This document shows, piece after piece, positions 9,077-18,546 of a stretch of DNA of 43,723 nucleotides. The DNA lies in assembly GCA_030602375.1 (NCBI GenBank), contig JAUVZV010000003.1, forward strand, positions 1 through 43,723, written 5' to 3'. A model generated the notes under the pieces. It searched no databases. It was given only the letters and a program-made list of their open reading frames with translations, and had not been told where the DNA came from. Origin of the DNA: Chloroflexota bacterium (GTDB lineage: Bacteria; Chloroflexota; Dehalococcoidia; Dehalococcoidales; JAUVZV01). The number at the start of each line of letters is the position of its first letter. Within the stretch, counting starts at the first letter, position 1. Position numbers and translations under genes: made by a program.

Positions 9077-10119
9077 ACCCGAGACGCAAAAGTAAAGCCA
9101 TTAAAATCGGTAAGGTAACCGTTGGCGGTAATGCCCCAATCGTGGTGCAGTCAATGACCAAAACTGATACCCGTAATGTTATGTCAACTATAAACCAGAT
9201 TAAAGAGCTCGAAGATTGCGATTGTGAACTGGTACGGGTGGCAGTACCCGATAGAGAAGCCGCCGAGGCTTTAAAGGCGATAAAGAAAGCCGTCTCTGCA
9301 CCCATAATTGCCGATATCCATTTTGACTTTAGGCTTGCCCTTGAGGCACTTAATGCTGGCGTTGAAGGGCTGAGACTTAACCCGGGCAATATCGGTGAGC
9401 CGGAAAGGGTTACCACCGTAGCTAAGGCTTGTAAAGAGAGGGGTGTCCCTATCCGTATCGGGGTCAATGCCGGCAGCCTGCCTCGGGCCCAAAACCCCAA
9501 ACTAAATGTGGCTGAGCAGATGGTTGAAGTGGCTATGAGGCAAATAAGACTCCTTGAGAGCCTCAACTACGACCTGATTAAGGTCTCGCTTAAGGCATTT
9601 GATGTCCCCACTACCATTGAGGCTTATAAGGATATTGCCCAAAAAATCCCCTATCCCCTGCATATTGGTATTACTGAAGCCGGTCCACCCCGAAGCGGTA
9701 TTATCCGCAGTACGGTGGGCATAAGCACCCTACTTTATCTTGGTATCGGGGACACCATCCGGGTGTCCTTATCAGCCCCCCCCAGAGAAGAGGTCATCGC
9801 TGGCTACGAGATTCTAAAAAGCCTTAGCTTGCGCCAGCACGGACCAATACTGGTCAGTTGCCCTTCCTGCGGGCGGGCTGAGGTTGATATTATAAACTTG
9901 GCTGAGGCAGTAGAGGAAGAGCTACTAAAGATTAAAAAACCAATAAAGGTAGCGGTGATGGGCTGCGTGGTCAATGGACCCGGTGAAGCCAAGGACGCTG
10001 ATATCGGCATCGCCTGCGGCAAAGGCAGAGCCATCCTCTTTAAGAAGGGTGAAAAAATTGCTACCATTGAGGAGAAGGATTTTCTGGTGGCGCTGATGGC
10101 AGAGGTGGAGAGGTTTTAG
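9073..10119 (+). CDS. ispG: (E)-4-hydroxy-3-methylbut-2-enyl-diphosphate synthase
   Basis: The 348-residue Fe-S enzyme is the penultimate step of the MEP pathway (MEcPP to HMBPP). The N-terminal TIM-barrel begins with IKIGKVTVGGNAPIVVQSMT and carries RLNPGNIG. The C-terminal cluster domain has the three cysteine ligands in CPSCGRAEVD and MGCVVNGPGEAK. Length matches the bacterial two-domain form. The start codon overlaps the rseP stop, so translation is coupled. With dxr it places two of the MEP enzymes in one transcription unit. Confidence 0.96.
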   Translation: MNPRRKSKAIKIGKVTVGGNAPIVVQSMTKTDTRNVMSTINQIKELEDCDCELVRVAVPDREAAEALKAIKKAVSAPIIADIHFDFRLALEALNAGVEGLRLNPGNIGEPERVTTVAKACKERGVPIRIGVNAGSLPRAQNPKLNVAEQMVEVAMRQIRLLESLNYDLIKVSLKAFDVPTTIEAYKDIAQKIPYPLHIGITEAGPPRSGIIRSTVGISTLLYLGIGDTIRVSLSAPPREEVIAGYEILKSLSLRQHGPILVSCPSCGRAEVDIINLAEAVEEELLKIKKPIKVAVMGCVVNGPGEAKDADIGIACGKGRAILFKKGEKIATIEEKDFLVALMAEVERF

Positions 10120-10162
10120 AGGAGGTGAGGTTAATAAATATAGTTAATGGAGTAATAAGGTA

Positions 10163-11863
10163 ATGCGCGTATCAAAGTTATTCGGCAAGACCCAGAGGGA
10201 AATACCGGCTGAGGCTGACAATTTAAGTCACCAGTTACTTATCAAGGCCGGGATGATATATCAGGTTGCCGCCGGTATTTATTCTTATTTGCCCCTAGCC
10301 TGGAGGGTTTTCAAGAAGATAGAGAATATCATCCGCGAAGAGATGGACGCTTCGGGCGGGCAGGAGCTTAATATGCCGGTGCTACAGCCACTGGAACTGT
10401 GGCAGGAAACTGGACGTGACCTTGCCTTCGGTAAGGGGCTATTTACCCTTTCTGACCGCAGAGAAAGAAAGCTGGCTCTGGGTCCAACCCATGAGGAGAT
10501 TATCACCATCTTAGCCAGTCGCAATATAAAGAGCTACCGAGACCTGCCTCAGCTTTTGTATCAAATCCAGACCAAGTTCCGTGACGAGCCCCGCCCCAGG
10601 GGCGGGTTGATTAGAGTCCGTGAGTTTAGCATGAAAGACCTCTACAGCTTTGATGTTGATGAAGAGAGACTTGACCAGAGCTATAAGAAAATGCTTCAGG
10701 CCTATCGGAACATATATCATCGCTGTGGTCTCATTGCCCGAATGGTTGAAGCTGATAGCGGTGCTATTGGCGGTAAGGACTCACATGAGTTTATTGTGAT
10801 TACCGAAACCGGCGAGGACGAGGTTATCTACTGTGAGAGTTGTGGTTATTCAGCCAATGTGGAGAAGGCGCAGAGCATCAAGAGTAAGTCGGAAGATGAA
10901 AATCCCCTGCCCTTGGAGGAGGTCAGCACTCCAGGCATGGCTACGATTGAGGAAGTATCTGAATTCCTTAAAGTACCCAAAAACAAGACCCTTAAGGCAG
11001 TTTTTTACGTTACCGATGGCGAACTGGTTTTTGTCGTTATCCGGGGTGACATTGAAGTAAACGAGGTAAAACTCAAGAACGCCTTGAGGTGCTATGAACT
11101 TCGCCTGGCAACTGAAGCCGAAGTAAAGGAAGCCGGTATCGTGGCTGGTTCAGCCTCACCCATAGGTATAAAAGGTGTTAAAGTTATCGCCGATGAATCA
11201 ATAACGCTGGGGGCAAACCTTGTTGCTGGAGCTAACAAGCCGGATACCCATATTAAGAATGTTAATTACCCCAGGGATTTTAAGTTTGACCTCATGGCTG
11301 ATATTGCTAAAGCTAAAGCCGGAGAAGGCTGCCCCAAGTGCGGGAGTAAGTTAGCCTCAGTGGGGGGGATTGAAGTCGGGCATACCTTTAAATTGGGCAC
11401 CATCTTCAGTGAGAAATTGGGGGCATTCTTTATTGACTCAAGTGGTGCCTCTCATCCAATTCTCATGGGCTGTTATGGCATTGGGCTTGACCGCTTAATA
11501 GCGGCTTCAATTGAACAAAACCACGATGACAAGGGCATTATCTGGCCACTGCCCATTGCCCCTTATCACATCTATCTTTGCCCCCTTTATTTAGAAAATC
11601 CCGAGGTGAAAGCGGCTGCTGAAAATCTCTATGCTGACCTTGAGGCTGAAAGATTGGAAGTGCTTTTTGATGACCGCGAAGAATCACCGGGGGTAAAGTT
11701 CAATGACGGTGACCTCCTGGGAATACCTTTTCGGGTCACCATTAGCCCCCGGACCTTAAAGGCAAATAGTGTTGAGATAAAGCGGCGCTCAGAGAAAGAA
11801 TCTCAGCTTTTATTATTGGATGAGGCAGTCACCAAACTTAAAGAGCTTATCAAGGAGAGTTAG
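10163..11863 (+). CDS. proS: Prolyl-tRNA synthetase (bacterial type, with editing domain)
   Basis: The 566-residue class II synthetase has motif 2 (TKFRDEPRPRGGLIRVREFSMKD), motif 3 (GCYGIGLDRLIAA) and the C-terminal anticodon-binding domain (about 470-566). Between motifs 2 and 3 lies the INS/YbaK-type editing insertion (about 235-385), which clears Ala-tRNA(Pro). Length is normal for the bacterial type. The ATG at 10163 follows TAATAAGG. It is 43 bases after ispG, so probably part of the same unit, and converges on pheT with only 19 bases between stop codons. Confidence 0.96.
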   Translation: MRVSKLFGKTQREIPAEADNLSHQLLIKAGMIYQVAAGIYSYLPLAWRVFKKIENIIREEMDASGGQELNMPVLQPLELWQETGRDLAFGKGLFTLSDRRERKLALGPTHEEIITILASRNIKSYRDLPQLLYQIQTKFRDEPRPRGGLIRVREFSMKDLYSFDVDEERLDQSYKKMLQAYRNIYHRCGLIARMVEADSGAIGGKDSHEFIVITETGEDEVIYCESCGYSANVEKAQSIKSKSEDENPLPLEEVSTPGMATIEEVSEFLKVPKNKTLKAVFYVTDGELVFVVIRGDIEVNEVKLKNALRCYELRLATEAEVKEAGIVAGSASPIGIKGVKVIADESITLGANLVAGANKPDTHIKNVNYPRDFKFDLMADIAKAKAGEGCPKCGSKLASVGGIEVGHTFKLGTIFSEKLGAFFIDSSGASHPILMGCYGIGLDRLIAASIEQNHDDKGIIWPLPIAPYHIYLCPLYLENPEVKAAAENLYADLEAERLEVLFDDREESPGVKFNDGDLLGIPFRVTISPRTLKANSVEIKRRSEKESQLLLLDEAVTKLKELIKES

Positions 11864-11882
11864 GCTAACCTCAAAGTAAATG

Positions 11883-14288
11883 TCAAGCGCGCAGTGTAGC
11901 CCCAAACTCCTTGGCGAGCTTACTTAAAATCTGCTCCTGAACCTTGTCGACCTCCTCATCAGTCAGGGTGTACGTCAATGACTGGAAGGCAATTCTATAG
12001 GCAAGGGATTTTTTACTCCCCCCGATCTGCTCACCAGTATAGACATCAAAGAGGCTAACCTTACCTACCAAGGGGAAGCCCTTAATAATATCTAAGACCT
12101 GCTGATGGGTTACTTCGGCACCAACTACCAGAGCTATGTCCCGGATAGTGGCTGGAAACCGTGGTATCGGCTGGAACATTTTTTGACCCAGAGTAAGAGG
12201 TAAAAGCGAGGTCAGGTCAATCTCAAAAAGATAGGCAGCGTCGTCAGTAATATCAAAAGCCTTAAGTACCTGGGGATGCACTTCACCCAAAACACCCACC
12301 CTGCTGCCAGCTAAAACTATTGCTACCTGTTTAGTGGGATGCAAACTCTCGTCTTGAGCTTCCTCCAGGCTGGCTTCAACGTCCAGTTTGGTTAAAAGAC
12401 CCTCGACTACCCCTTTGACATCAAAAAAGTCAAAGGATTCATCTTGAGCCTGCCATGACCGCTCAAACCTGGGGCCACTTAAGATGCCACACACCACCTC
12501 ACGCTCCTCTGGCAGGTCATTTTGCCGCGGCAGGTATACCTTGCCCAACTCAAAAAGCCTAATGCTGCCCTCCTCATGTTTTCTATTGCCGGCAAGGGCA
12601 ACAAGAAGATTCGCCCGCAGATTGGGCCGGAGGTATTCCTGTTCTGTCGTCATCGGGTTAGCCAAGCGAAGGGGTAAGGGCTTAAGGGCATGAGAATCAG
12701 GCGAAAGCCTCTTCAGTGCCTCTAAACCAACCAGTGAATAGGTAATCACCTCTTGGAAGCCAAAACCGGTAAGACTGCGTCCTACCTTTTCCTTTAGAGC
12801 AGCTATGGGTTCAGGATTTTGCCTGGGTAGAGACTTACTGAGCAAGGTTTGAGGAATCTCATCATAGCCAATAATACGGGCTACCTCTTCGGCAAGGTCA
12901 ACTGCTTGCTGAATGTCACCGCGCCAGTACGGAATTGTAACCCGCACCTCTGAGGCTGAGTCTGCCACCTCAACCTCAAAACCCAGCAAAGTAAGCGCTC
13001 CTATTATCTGGTCCTGACTGAAACCAGTGCCCAAGAATTGGTTTATCCCCTCAGTAGATGTCAGGATGGGACTGCGCTCTTTCCTGCCCGGATAGACATC
13101 AATTATACCCTTAGCTGCCTTGCCACCAGCTAATTTAATAATGAGCTCGGTAGCCCTTCTTAAGGCTGGTATTGTCAGTTCCGGGCTAATACCCCTCTCA
13201 AATCGCATCGAGGCTTCACTAGGCAAAAGTAGCGACCTTGCGGTGTAGTGGATACTCACCGGATTAAAATTGGCTGCCTCAAGCAGCACCGAGGTAGTCT
13301 CTTGGCTAACCTCACTGTTAGCACCACCCATCACCCCGGCGATAGCTACCGCCCGCTCCTTATCGGCAATAACCAGCATATTACTAGCCAGCATTCGCTC
13401 CACCCCATCTAAAGAGACTATGGCCTCACCACTACCTGCCCGGCGGACGATGATTTGGCTGCCTTTTATCTTGGGGGAGTCAAAGGCGTGCAAGGGCTGC
13501 CCGTATTCCAGCATGACATAGTTGGTAACATCAACCACATTATTTATCGGGCGCATACCACAGGCAAGGAGCCGCTGTTGCATCCACCGGGGCGAGGGAG
13601 CTATCTTCACCCCCTGAATTAGGCTGGCACAATACCTGGGACCGAGGTCAGGGGCATCAATGGTAACTGCTACCTGTTGCTCTATGGTTGATGCCACCTC
13701 TTCATAGCTAACCTGGGGCAGTCTTATACCTTGCCGGGTAAGGGCAGCAATCTCCCTGGCGACACCGATGATTGACAGGCAATCAGCCCGGTTGGGGGTT
13801 ACCTCCAAATCAAAGACAGTATCTCCGAGGTAATCATCAAGGCTGGTGCCTACAGGTGCCTCATCTGGTAGAACCATAATCCCTTCATAGCTTTCAGAGA
13901 TACCCAACTCTTTCTCAGAGCAAATCATGCCACTGGAGGCAACACCACGAATTTTGGCTGATTTGAGGCGAATAGTTTCCCCGCTCTGTGGGTCGATAAG
14001 CTCAGCCCCAACATAAGCAAAAGCAACTTTATCACCAACTCTGAGGTTCGGGGCGCCACAGACAACGGTCTGCTGCTCCTTACCTAAACCAACCTTAACT
14101 AAATGAAGGCGGTCAGCATTGGGATGAGGGTCAACTCTAGTTATCTGACCGATGACAACATTCTCCCAACCACCAATGTCCTCTATTGTTTTGACCTCCA
14201 GACCTGCCATTGCCAGGCGGTGGGCTAAGTCAGAAAGGGGGAGGTTAATAGCCACGTATTCTTTTAGCCACTTAATTGATACCCTCAT
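11883..14288 (-). CDS. pheT: Phenylalanyl-tRNA synthetase beta subunit
   Basis: The 801-residue protein shows the bacterial beta-subunit domain order: N-terminal tRNA-binding OB domain (about 40-150, with ITRVDPHPNADRLHLVKV), B3/B4 editing domain (about 210-380), B5 domain (about 400-480), catalytic-like core and a C-terminal FDX-ACB anticodon domain (about 705-800, IPRFPATIRDIALVV). It pairs with pheS to form the heterotetramer. It lies ten bases downstream of pheS and ends facing proS. Confidence 0.96.
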   Translation of the reverse strand: MRVSIKWLKEYVAINLPLSDLAHRLAMAGLEVKTIEDIGGWENVVIGQITRVDPHPNADRLHLVKVGLGKEQQTVVCGAPNLRVGDKVAFAYVGAELIDPQSGETIRLKSAKIRGVASSGMICSEKELGISESYEGIMVLPDEAPVGTSLDDYLGDTVFDLEVTPNRADCLSIIGVAREIAALTRQGIRLPQVSYEEVASTIEQQVAVTIDAPDLGPRYCASLIQGVKIAPSPRWMQQRLLACGMRPINNVVDVTNYVMLEYGQPLHAFDSPKIKGSQIIVRRAGSGEAIVSLDGVERMLASNMLVIADKERAVAIAGVMGGANSEVSQETTSVLLEAANFNPVSIHYTARSLLLPSEASMRFERGISPELTIPALRRATELIIKLAGGKAAKGIIDVYPGRKERSPILTSTEGINQFLGTGFSQDQIIGALTLLGFEVEVADSASEVRVTIPYWRGDIQQAVDLAEEVARIIGYDEIPQTLLSKSLPRQNPEPIAALKEKVGRSLTGFGFQEVITYSLVGLEALKRLSPDSHALKPLPLRLANPMTTEQEYLRPNLRANLLVALAGNRKHEEGSIRLFELGKVYLPRQNDLPEEREVVCGILSGPRFERSWQAQDESFDFFDVKGVVEGLLTKLDVEASLEEAQDESLHPTKQVAIVLAGSRVGVLGEVHPQVLKAFDITDDAAYLFEIDLTSLLPLTLGQKMFQPIPRFPATIRDIALVVGAEVTHQQVLDIIKGFPLVGKVSLFDVYTGEQIGGSKKSLAYRIAFQSLTYTLTDEEVDKVQEQILSKLAKEFGATLRA

Positions 14289-14298
14289 CTAGTAAACC

Positions 14299-15333
14299 TC
14301 AGAACTGCCTTAAGAATCTAAGGTCGCTGCCAAAAAAGAGCCTAATATCGTCAATCCCATAACGGAGCATTGGCAGGCGCTCGATACCCATGCCAAAGGC
14401 AAAGCCGCTATATACCTCTGGGTCATAGCCCCCACGCTCAAGGACCCGGGGGTGAACCATCCCCGCCCCCAGGATTTCAATCCAACCGCTATTACCACAC
14501 AGGCGGCAGCCACTTCCTTGGCAAACTGAACAGGCTACAGCCATTTCGGCGCCGGGTTCAACAAAGGGGAAATAGTCACAGCGAAAACGCAGTTTTCTAT
14601 CCTCACCAAAAAAACGGCGGGCAAACTCGTAAAGTGTCCCTTTAAGGTCAGCCATAGTAATGCCCACATCTACCGCCAGACCGTCAAGCTGATGGAACAT
14701 CGGGCTATGAGTGGCATCACTAGCCTCGTAGCGATAAACTTTACCCGCATTTATAGCACGAATTGGTGGCTTCAATTTCTCCATAATCCTAAGGTCAGCG
14801 GCAGTAGTGTGGGTACGCAGTAGTATTGGGCGCCCCCCAGCCTTGTAATCAACCCAGAGTGTTGCCATACTGTCACGGGCCGGGTGCTCTTCAGGAATGT
14901 TCAACCCCTCAAAGTTATAATAGTCCAACTCCACTTCTGGTGCTTCTACCACCTGAAAACCCATTGAGATAAAGATATCGAATATTTCCTTAAGCGTCTG
15001 GGTAATAGGGTGCAGGCGTCCTATCGGAATGGGACGGCCGGGCAAGGTAATATCAATGCCTGCCACCCTAGTAATGGTAGTTAGTTGTACCTTTTCCAGG
15101 GTTTTCTTTCTCTCGTCTAAGTTATTCTCTAAACTGGACTTAAGTTCGTTGGCGTAAGCACCAACGGTTTTCCTCTCCTCTAGAGGCAGTATCGTAAGGC
15201 TTCTTAAAATCTTGGTGAGCTCGCTTTTCCGGCCTAAATAGCAAACCCGCCAAGACTCAACTTCCCTAGCGTCTTTTATGTTCTCCAGCTCCCAAAGTGC
15301 CTTTTGTTTTAATTGCTCAAGTTGGGCTAACAT
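14299..15333 (-). CDS. pheS: Phenylalanyl-tRNA synthetase alpha subunit
   Basis: The 344-residue catalytic subunit has an N-terminal coiled coil (1-90, [14 protein letters not shown]), then motif 2 around [22 protein letters not shown], and ends with the class II motif 3 ([18 protein letters not shown]). It includes the common [17 protein letters not shown] insertion, a zinc-ribbon-like loop found in many bacterial homologues. The ATG at 15333 is preceded by a possible promoter and a terminator that separates it from rplT. Confidence 0.96.
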   Translation of the reverse strand: MLAQLEQLKQKALWELENIKDAREVESWRVCYLGRKSELTKILRSLTILPLEERKTVGAYANELKSSLENNLDERKKTLEKVQLTTITRVAGIDITLPGRPIPIGRLHPITQTLKEIFDIFISMGFQVVEAPEVELDYYNFEGLNIPEEHPARDSMATLWVDYKAGGRPILLRTHTTAADLRIMEKLKPPIRAINAGKVYRYEASDATHSPMFHQLDGLAVDVGITMADLKGTLYEFARRFFGEDRKLRFRCDYFPFVEPGAEMAVACSVCQGSGCRLCGNSGWIEILGAGMVHPRVLERGGYDPEVYSGFAFGMGIERLPMLRYGIDDIRLFFGSDLRFLRQF

Positions 15334-15347
15334 TTTGCTGCCTTCGT

Positions 15348-15376
15348 TATATATTCTATATCTACCCTGGGCTCAA
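15348..15376 (-). promoter_or_regulatory. Possible pheST promoter
   Basis: Read on the minus strand, TTGAGC (15376-15371), 17 bases and TATATA (15353-15348) give a plausible sigma70 promoter. The predicted start is about eight bases before the pheS ATG, so the leader would be very short. It partly overlaps the U-tract of the rplT terminator. Confidence 0.4.
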
Positions 15377-15408
15377 ATAAAACTTCTCCCCGCACTAGCA
15401 AAGAGAAG
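15375..15408 (-). terminator. Rho-independent terminator after rplT
   Basis: On the minus strand CTTCTCTTTGC, a TAGT loop and GCGGGGAGAAG form an 11-pair stem (three G-U pairs), directly followed by TTTTATTT. It lies about 30 bases after the rplT stop codon and upstream of pheS. It probably ends the infC-rpmI-rplT transcript or attenuates read-through into pheST. Confidence 0.7.
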
Positions 15409-15436
15409 GTGGAGATAAAGAAGAGATTTAAGCAGT

Positions 15437-15802
15437 CTATATCTTTTCTTGAACTTTTCCTTTAACTACAGTCACCAAGTTATTGAAGGCTTCAGGCTCC
15501 CTAACTGCCATATCAGCCAGCATCTTACGGTTTAATATAATCCCAGACTTCTTTAAGCCATCGATAAACTGAGAATAGGTGAGTCCCTGAGCTCTAGCAG
15601 CGGCATTAACCCGTAAAATCCACAGCCGCCTCATATCACCCTTCCGCTCCCGGCGGTGGCGATAAGCATAGCTTAGAGATTTAAGCATTGCCTCATGAGC
15701 CTGCCGGTAGAGGGAGTGTCTGTTTGCCCTCTGTCCTTTAACCAGTTTCAATATCTTCTTGTGCCGACGGTGAGTGGTTACCCCTCCTTTTACTCGTGGC
15801 AA
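15437..15802 (-). CDS. rplT: 50S ribosomal protein L20
   Basis: The 121-residue protein has the basic N-terminal extension ([29 protein letters not shown]) and the globular domain with [22 protein letters not shown]20 binds 23S rRNA and is an early assembly protein. In many bacteria it represses its own operon, but I see no obvious L20 mRNA site here. It follows rpmI by 17 bases. Confidence 0.97.
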   Translation of the reverse strand: MPRVKGGVTTHRRHKKILKLVKGQRANRHSLYRQAHEAMLKSLSYAYRHRRERKGDMRRLWILRVNAAARAQGLTYSQFIDGLKKSGIILNRKMLADMAVREPEAFNNLVTVVKGKVQEKI

Positions 15803-15819
15803 GAGATTCCTCCTGTCTA

Positions 15820-16020
15820 CTACACCCCATAAGGTAAAAGCCTTCTTATTCGCTTCCGGTCAACACTGCTTAGAGGTATCATCTCATCAAAGAGACGCTT
15901 AGTGCGCGGCGCTTTTCTGCGGCGCAGATGGCTTTTACCACCCTTGGTGCGCATAATTTTGCCGCTACCGGTAATATGGAAGCGGCTCTGTGCCCCCTTA
16001 TGAGTTTTAATTTTCGGCAT
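15820..16020 (-). CDS. rpmI: 50S ribosomal protein L35
   Basis: The 66-residue basic protein begins [22 protein letters not shown] and contains the [17 protein letters not shown] stretch typical of L35. Length is standard. It lies one base after infC and 17 bases before rplT, the conserved infC-rpmI-rplT order. Confidence 0.97.
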   Translation of the reverse strand: MPKIKTHKGAQSRFHITGSGKIMRTKGGKSHLRRRKAPRTKRLFDEMIPLSSVDRKRIRRLLPYGV

Positions 16021-16021
16021 C

Positions 16022-16585
16022 TTAAGATTCCTTCACTTCTGCTACTTCTGCTTTTTCCGCCCCCTTAGTTTTTGGGCCAGCTCCGGGCGAGAGAATTATA
16101 TTCATCCTCTTGCCTTCCATTACCGCCTGTCTAGAAAGAGAAGCCACCTCCTGAAGTGAGTCTGCCATTTTCATCAGTAACTTCCAGCCAATATCTGGAT
16201 GCGTGATTTCGCGCCCTCTAAATAGTATAGTAACTTTAACCTTAGCCCCCTCATCCAGTAGCTTCCTTACTAACTTGAGCTTAGCCCCAAAATCATGCTC
16301 GCTAATCTTTGGCCGCAGTCTGACCTCCTTTAAGAGAGAAATCTTTTGGCTTCTCCTTGCCTCTCGCTCCTTCTTCGTCTGCTCGTACTTATGCTTGCCG
16401 TAGTCAAGTAGACGGCACACCGGAGGCACTGCGGTCGGAGCCACCTCAACGAGATCCAGATTATGTTTTCTCGCCATCTCCTTGGCTTTATCCAGAGGCA
16501 TTATTCCCAGCTGCTCCCCCTTCCCCCCTACCAAACGTACCTCTCTAGCCAATACCCTCTCGTTAACACGTAGTTCCTTAACTAT
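16022..16585 (-). CDS. infC: Translation initiation factor IF-3, apparent AUA start
   Basis: IF-3 checks start codons and prevents subunit joining. The track begins at an internal TTG (16552) and so lacks the conserved N-terminus. Reading upstream in frame gives KELRVNERVLAREVRLV, which matches the usual RVNE-I-R-REVRL opening of IF-3. No ATG, GTG or TTG occurs in frame before the upstream stop TAG. The only plausible initiator is ATA at 16585-16583, preceded by a full AGGAGGT (16602-16596). The resulting protein is 187 residues, with both the N domain and the C domain (VKVTILFRGREITHPD). A rare start is known for infC in other bacteria and supports autoregulation by IF-3. Confidence 0.9.
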   Translation of the reverse strand: MVKELRVNERVLAREVRLVGGKGEQLGIMPLDKAKEMARKHNLDLVEVAPTAVPPVCRLLDYGKHKYEQTKKEREARRSQKISLLKEVRLRPKISEHDFGAKLKLVRKLLDEGAKVKVTILFRGREITHPDIGWKLLMKMADSLQEVASLSRQAVMEGKRMNIILSPGAGPKTKGAEKAEVAEVKES

Positions 16586-16656
16586 ACTCCTACCTACCTC
16601 CTCAAAATAGAGCTATCTTATAAGGAAAGACTAGCACATTCTTCAAACCTAATCAA

Positions 16657-16685
16657 ATTATAACCCTAGGTGCTGGCTCTGTCTA
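16657..16685 (-). promoter_or_regulatory. Promoter for infC-rpmI-rplT inside the thrS 3' end
   Basis: Read on the minus strand, TAGACA (16685-16680), 17 bases and a perfect TATAAT (16662-16657). The -35 lies within the last codons of thrS. Predicted transcripts start near 16650, leaving a leader of about 65 bases before the infC AUA codon. Confidence 0.65.
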
Positions 16686-18402
16686 TGATTGCCTTGCGGA
16701 TATTCTCCTTGAAGCTGGCAAGCGACTCCGGCGGTAGCTCCTCACCACTGCGAAGACGCACTGAAACAGTAGCACTTTTCACTTCTTTATCTCCCACCAC
16801 CAGCATATACGGTATTTTGTCAAGTTGCGCCTGCCTGATTTTCAGGTTTACCGTCTCCGACCGAGCGTCAACTTCAACACGTACACCCTCAGTTTTAAGT
16901 TCATCAGCCAGCTTATGAGCATAGTCCAGATGACGGTCTGCGATTGGAATCACCACCACCTGAACCGGTGCCAGCCAAACCGGGAAGAGACCCCCATAGT
17001 GCTCAATAAGCGAAGCCAGAAAGCGTTCCATGCTACCCAGCACAGTGCGGTGTACCATTGCCACCAGATGCTCCTTGTTATCCTCCCCAATATAGGTAAC
17101 ATTAAAGCGCTGGGGAAGGTTAAAATCAACCTGAATCGTCGGACCCTGCCAGGCTTCAAACTTAATATCAATCTTGGGTCCATAAAATACACCCTGCCCC
17201 GGGTCTACATCATAGTCAAGCCTTACACGAGCCAGGGCTCGCTTTAGGGTTTCTGTAGCCTCCTCCCAAACCTGGATAGTGCCAGCATATTTCTCAGGTC
17301 GGGTAGAAAGAAACACCTGGTAACTGGTAAAACCAAAGCTTTTTACCATAAATAGGGCTAACTTAAGTACCCCCACCACCTCGTCTTCTAATTGGTCAAA
17401 GCGGCAAAAGATGTGGGCGTCATCCTGAGTAAAACCCCTGACTCTGGATAACCCGTGCAATACCCCGGAGCGCTCGTAGCGATAAACAGTGCCCAGTTCA
17501 GCGAAACGTAGCGGTAATTCACGGTAACTACGCTGTCTTGTCTTGTAAATCAAGATATGGCCCAGGCAGTTCATTGGTTTAATAATATATTCTTGACCAT
17601 CCACGTTCATCGGGCCATATAAGTAATCACGGTAGAATTCCCAGTGACCGCTGGTTTTCCATAAGTCAAGCTTGGCAATATGAGGAGTATAGACAATATC
17701 ATAGCCGCGTCTGATATGTTCGCCCCTCCAAAAATCCTCAATAATGCGGCGTACTACCGCCCCTTTAGGGTGCCAGTGGACAAGCCCCGGACCAGCCTCC
17801 TCATGGATACTAAAAAGGTCAAGCTCCTTGCCCAATTTCCTATGGTCGCGTCTGGCTGCTGCCTCAAGTTTCTTTAGGTGCTCATCTAAAGAAACTTTGG
17901 TCAGGAAAGCAACGCCATAGATTCGCTGCAACATAGGATTGTGCTCGTCACCCCGCCAGTAGGCGCCGGCAATACTAACTAACTTAAAAACCTTTATCTC
18001 GCCACTAGAATTCAGGTGAGGACCCCGACACAAATCAACAAACGAACCCTGCCGATATAGGCTCACCGTATCATCCGGGATTTCCTCAAGTAACTCCAGT
18101 TTATAGGGCTGAGCCGCAAAGAAGTTTCGAGCCTCCCCTTTATCTACCTCTTCTCTAACAAAAGGTTTACCTGCAGCGATTATCTCGGCCATTTTATTTT
18201 CAATAGCCGGCAAGTCGTCAGGTGAAAGTGAGCGGGGTAAATCAAAGTCATAATAAAAACCGTTCTCAATAGCTGGGCCAATGCCAAACTTGGCCTCAGG
18301 GAAAAGGGACAAAACCGCTTCCGCCATGACATGAGCCGCCGAATGCCGCATTTTCTCCAGCTTTGCCTCTTCGTTTGCCTGTTTTCTCTTACCGGAAACC
18401 AT
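16666..18402 (-). CDS. thrS: Threonyl-tRNA synthetase lacking the TGS domain
   Basis: The protein is 578 residues from ATG 18402, which has GAGGG 11 bases upstream; the track GTG at 18420 has no well-spaced RBS. It begins almost directly with the N2 editing domain (HSAAHVMAEAV, an HxxxH zinc motif, and CRGPHL), then the class II core with motif 2 (TVYRYERSGVLHGLSRVRGFTQDDAHIF) and motif 3 (HRTVLGSMERFLASL), then the anticodon-binding domain. The usual N-terminal TGS domain of about 60 residues is absent. Catalytic and editing residues look intact. The gene has its own promoter and a leader with alternative hairpins. Confidence 0.94.
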   Translation of the reverse strand: MVSGKRKQANEEAKLEKMRHSAAHVMAEAVLSLFPEAKFGIGPAIENGFYYDFDLPRSLSPDDLPAIENKMAEIIAAGKPFVREEVDKGEARNFFAAQPYKLELLEEIPDDTVSLYRQGSFVDLCRGPHLNSSGEIKVFKLVSIAGAYWRGDEHNPMLQRIYGVAFLTKVSLDEHLKKLEAAARRDHRKLGKELDLFSIHEEAGPGLVHWHPKGAVVRRIIEDFWRGEHIRRGYDIVYTPHIAKLDLWKTSGHWEFYRDYLYGPMNVDGQEYIIKPMNCLGHILIYKTRQRSYRELPLRFAELGTVYRYERSGVLHGLSRVRGFTQDDAHIFCRFDQLEDEVVGVLKLALFMVKSFGFTSYQVFLSTRPEKYAGTIQVWEEATETLKRALARVRLDYDVDPGQGVFYGPKIDIKFEAWQGPTIQVDFNLPQRFNVTYIGEDNKEHLVAMVHRTVLGSMERFLASLIEHYGGLFPVWLAPVQVVVIPIADRHLDYAHKLADELKTEGVRVEVDARSETVNLKIRQAQLDKIPYMLVVGDKEVKSATVSVRLRSGEELPPESLASFKENIRKAIIDRAST

Positions 18403-18433
18403 GACTAGGAATTCCCTCACTCAATTAAATATA

Positions 18434-18481
18434 AACCTCTCACCCTTTAGGGATGAGAGGTTAAGCCCGATTACCCTCTCA
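18434..18481 (-). promoter_or_regulatory. Candidate attenuator in the thrS leader
   Basis: On the minus strand three segments can pair in two exclusive ways. Segment A is TGAGAGG (18481-18475), segment B AACCTCTCA (18462-18454) and segment C TGAGAGGTT (18442-18434). B-C gives nine pairs plus CCC/GGG inside, followed by TTTATATTT, terminator-like. A-B gives at least seven pairs and would block it. No T-box sequence or specifier loop was recognised. Confidence 0.5.
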
Positions 18482-18546
18482 CTCCAGCAAATGTATCAAA
18501 CTATCGAGCAAAACTGCCACTGGTATCGCCTTTTTCGTCAAAGCTT

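Noticed and set aside
16357-16548. Plus-strand ORF opposite infC
   Set aside because: Its composition is Pro/Ser-rich and it mirrors a conserved gene on the minus strand; no RBS.
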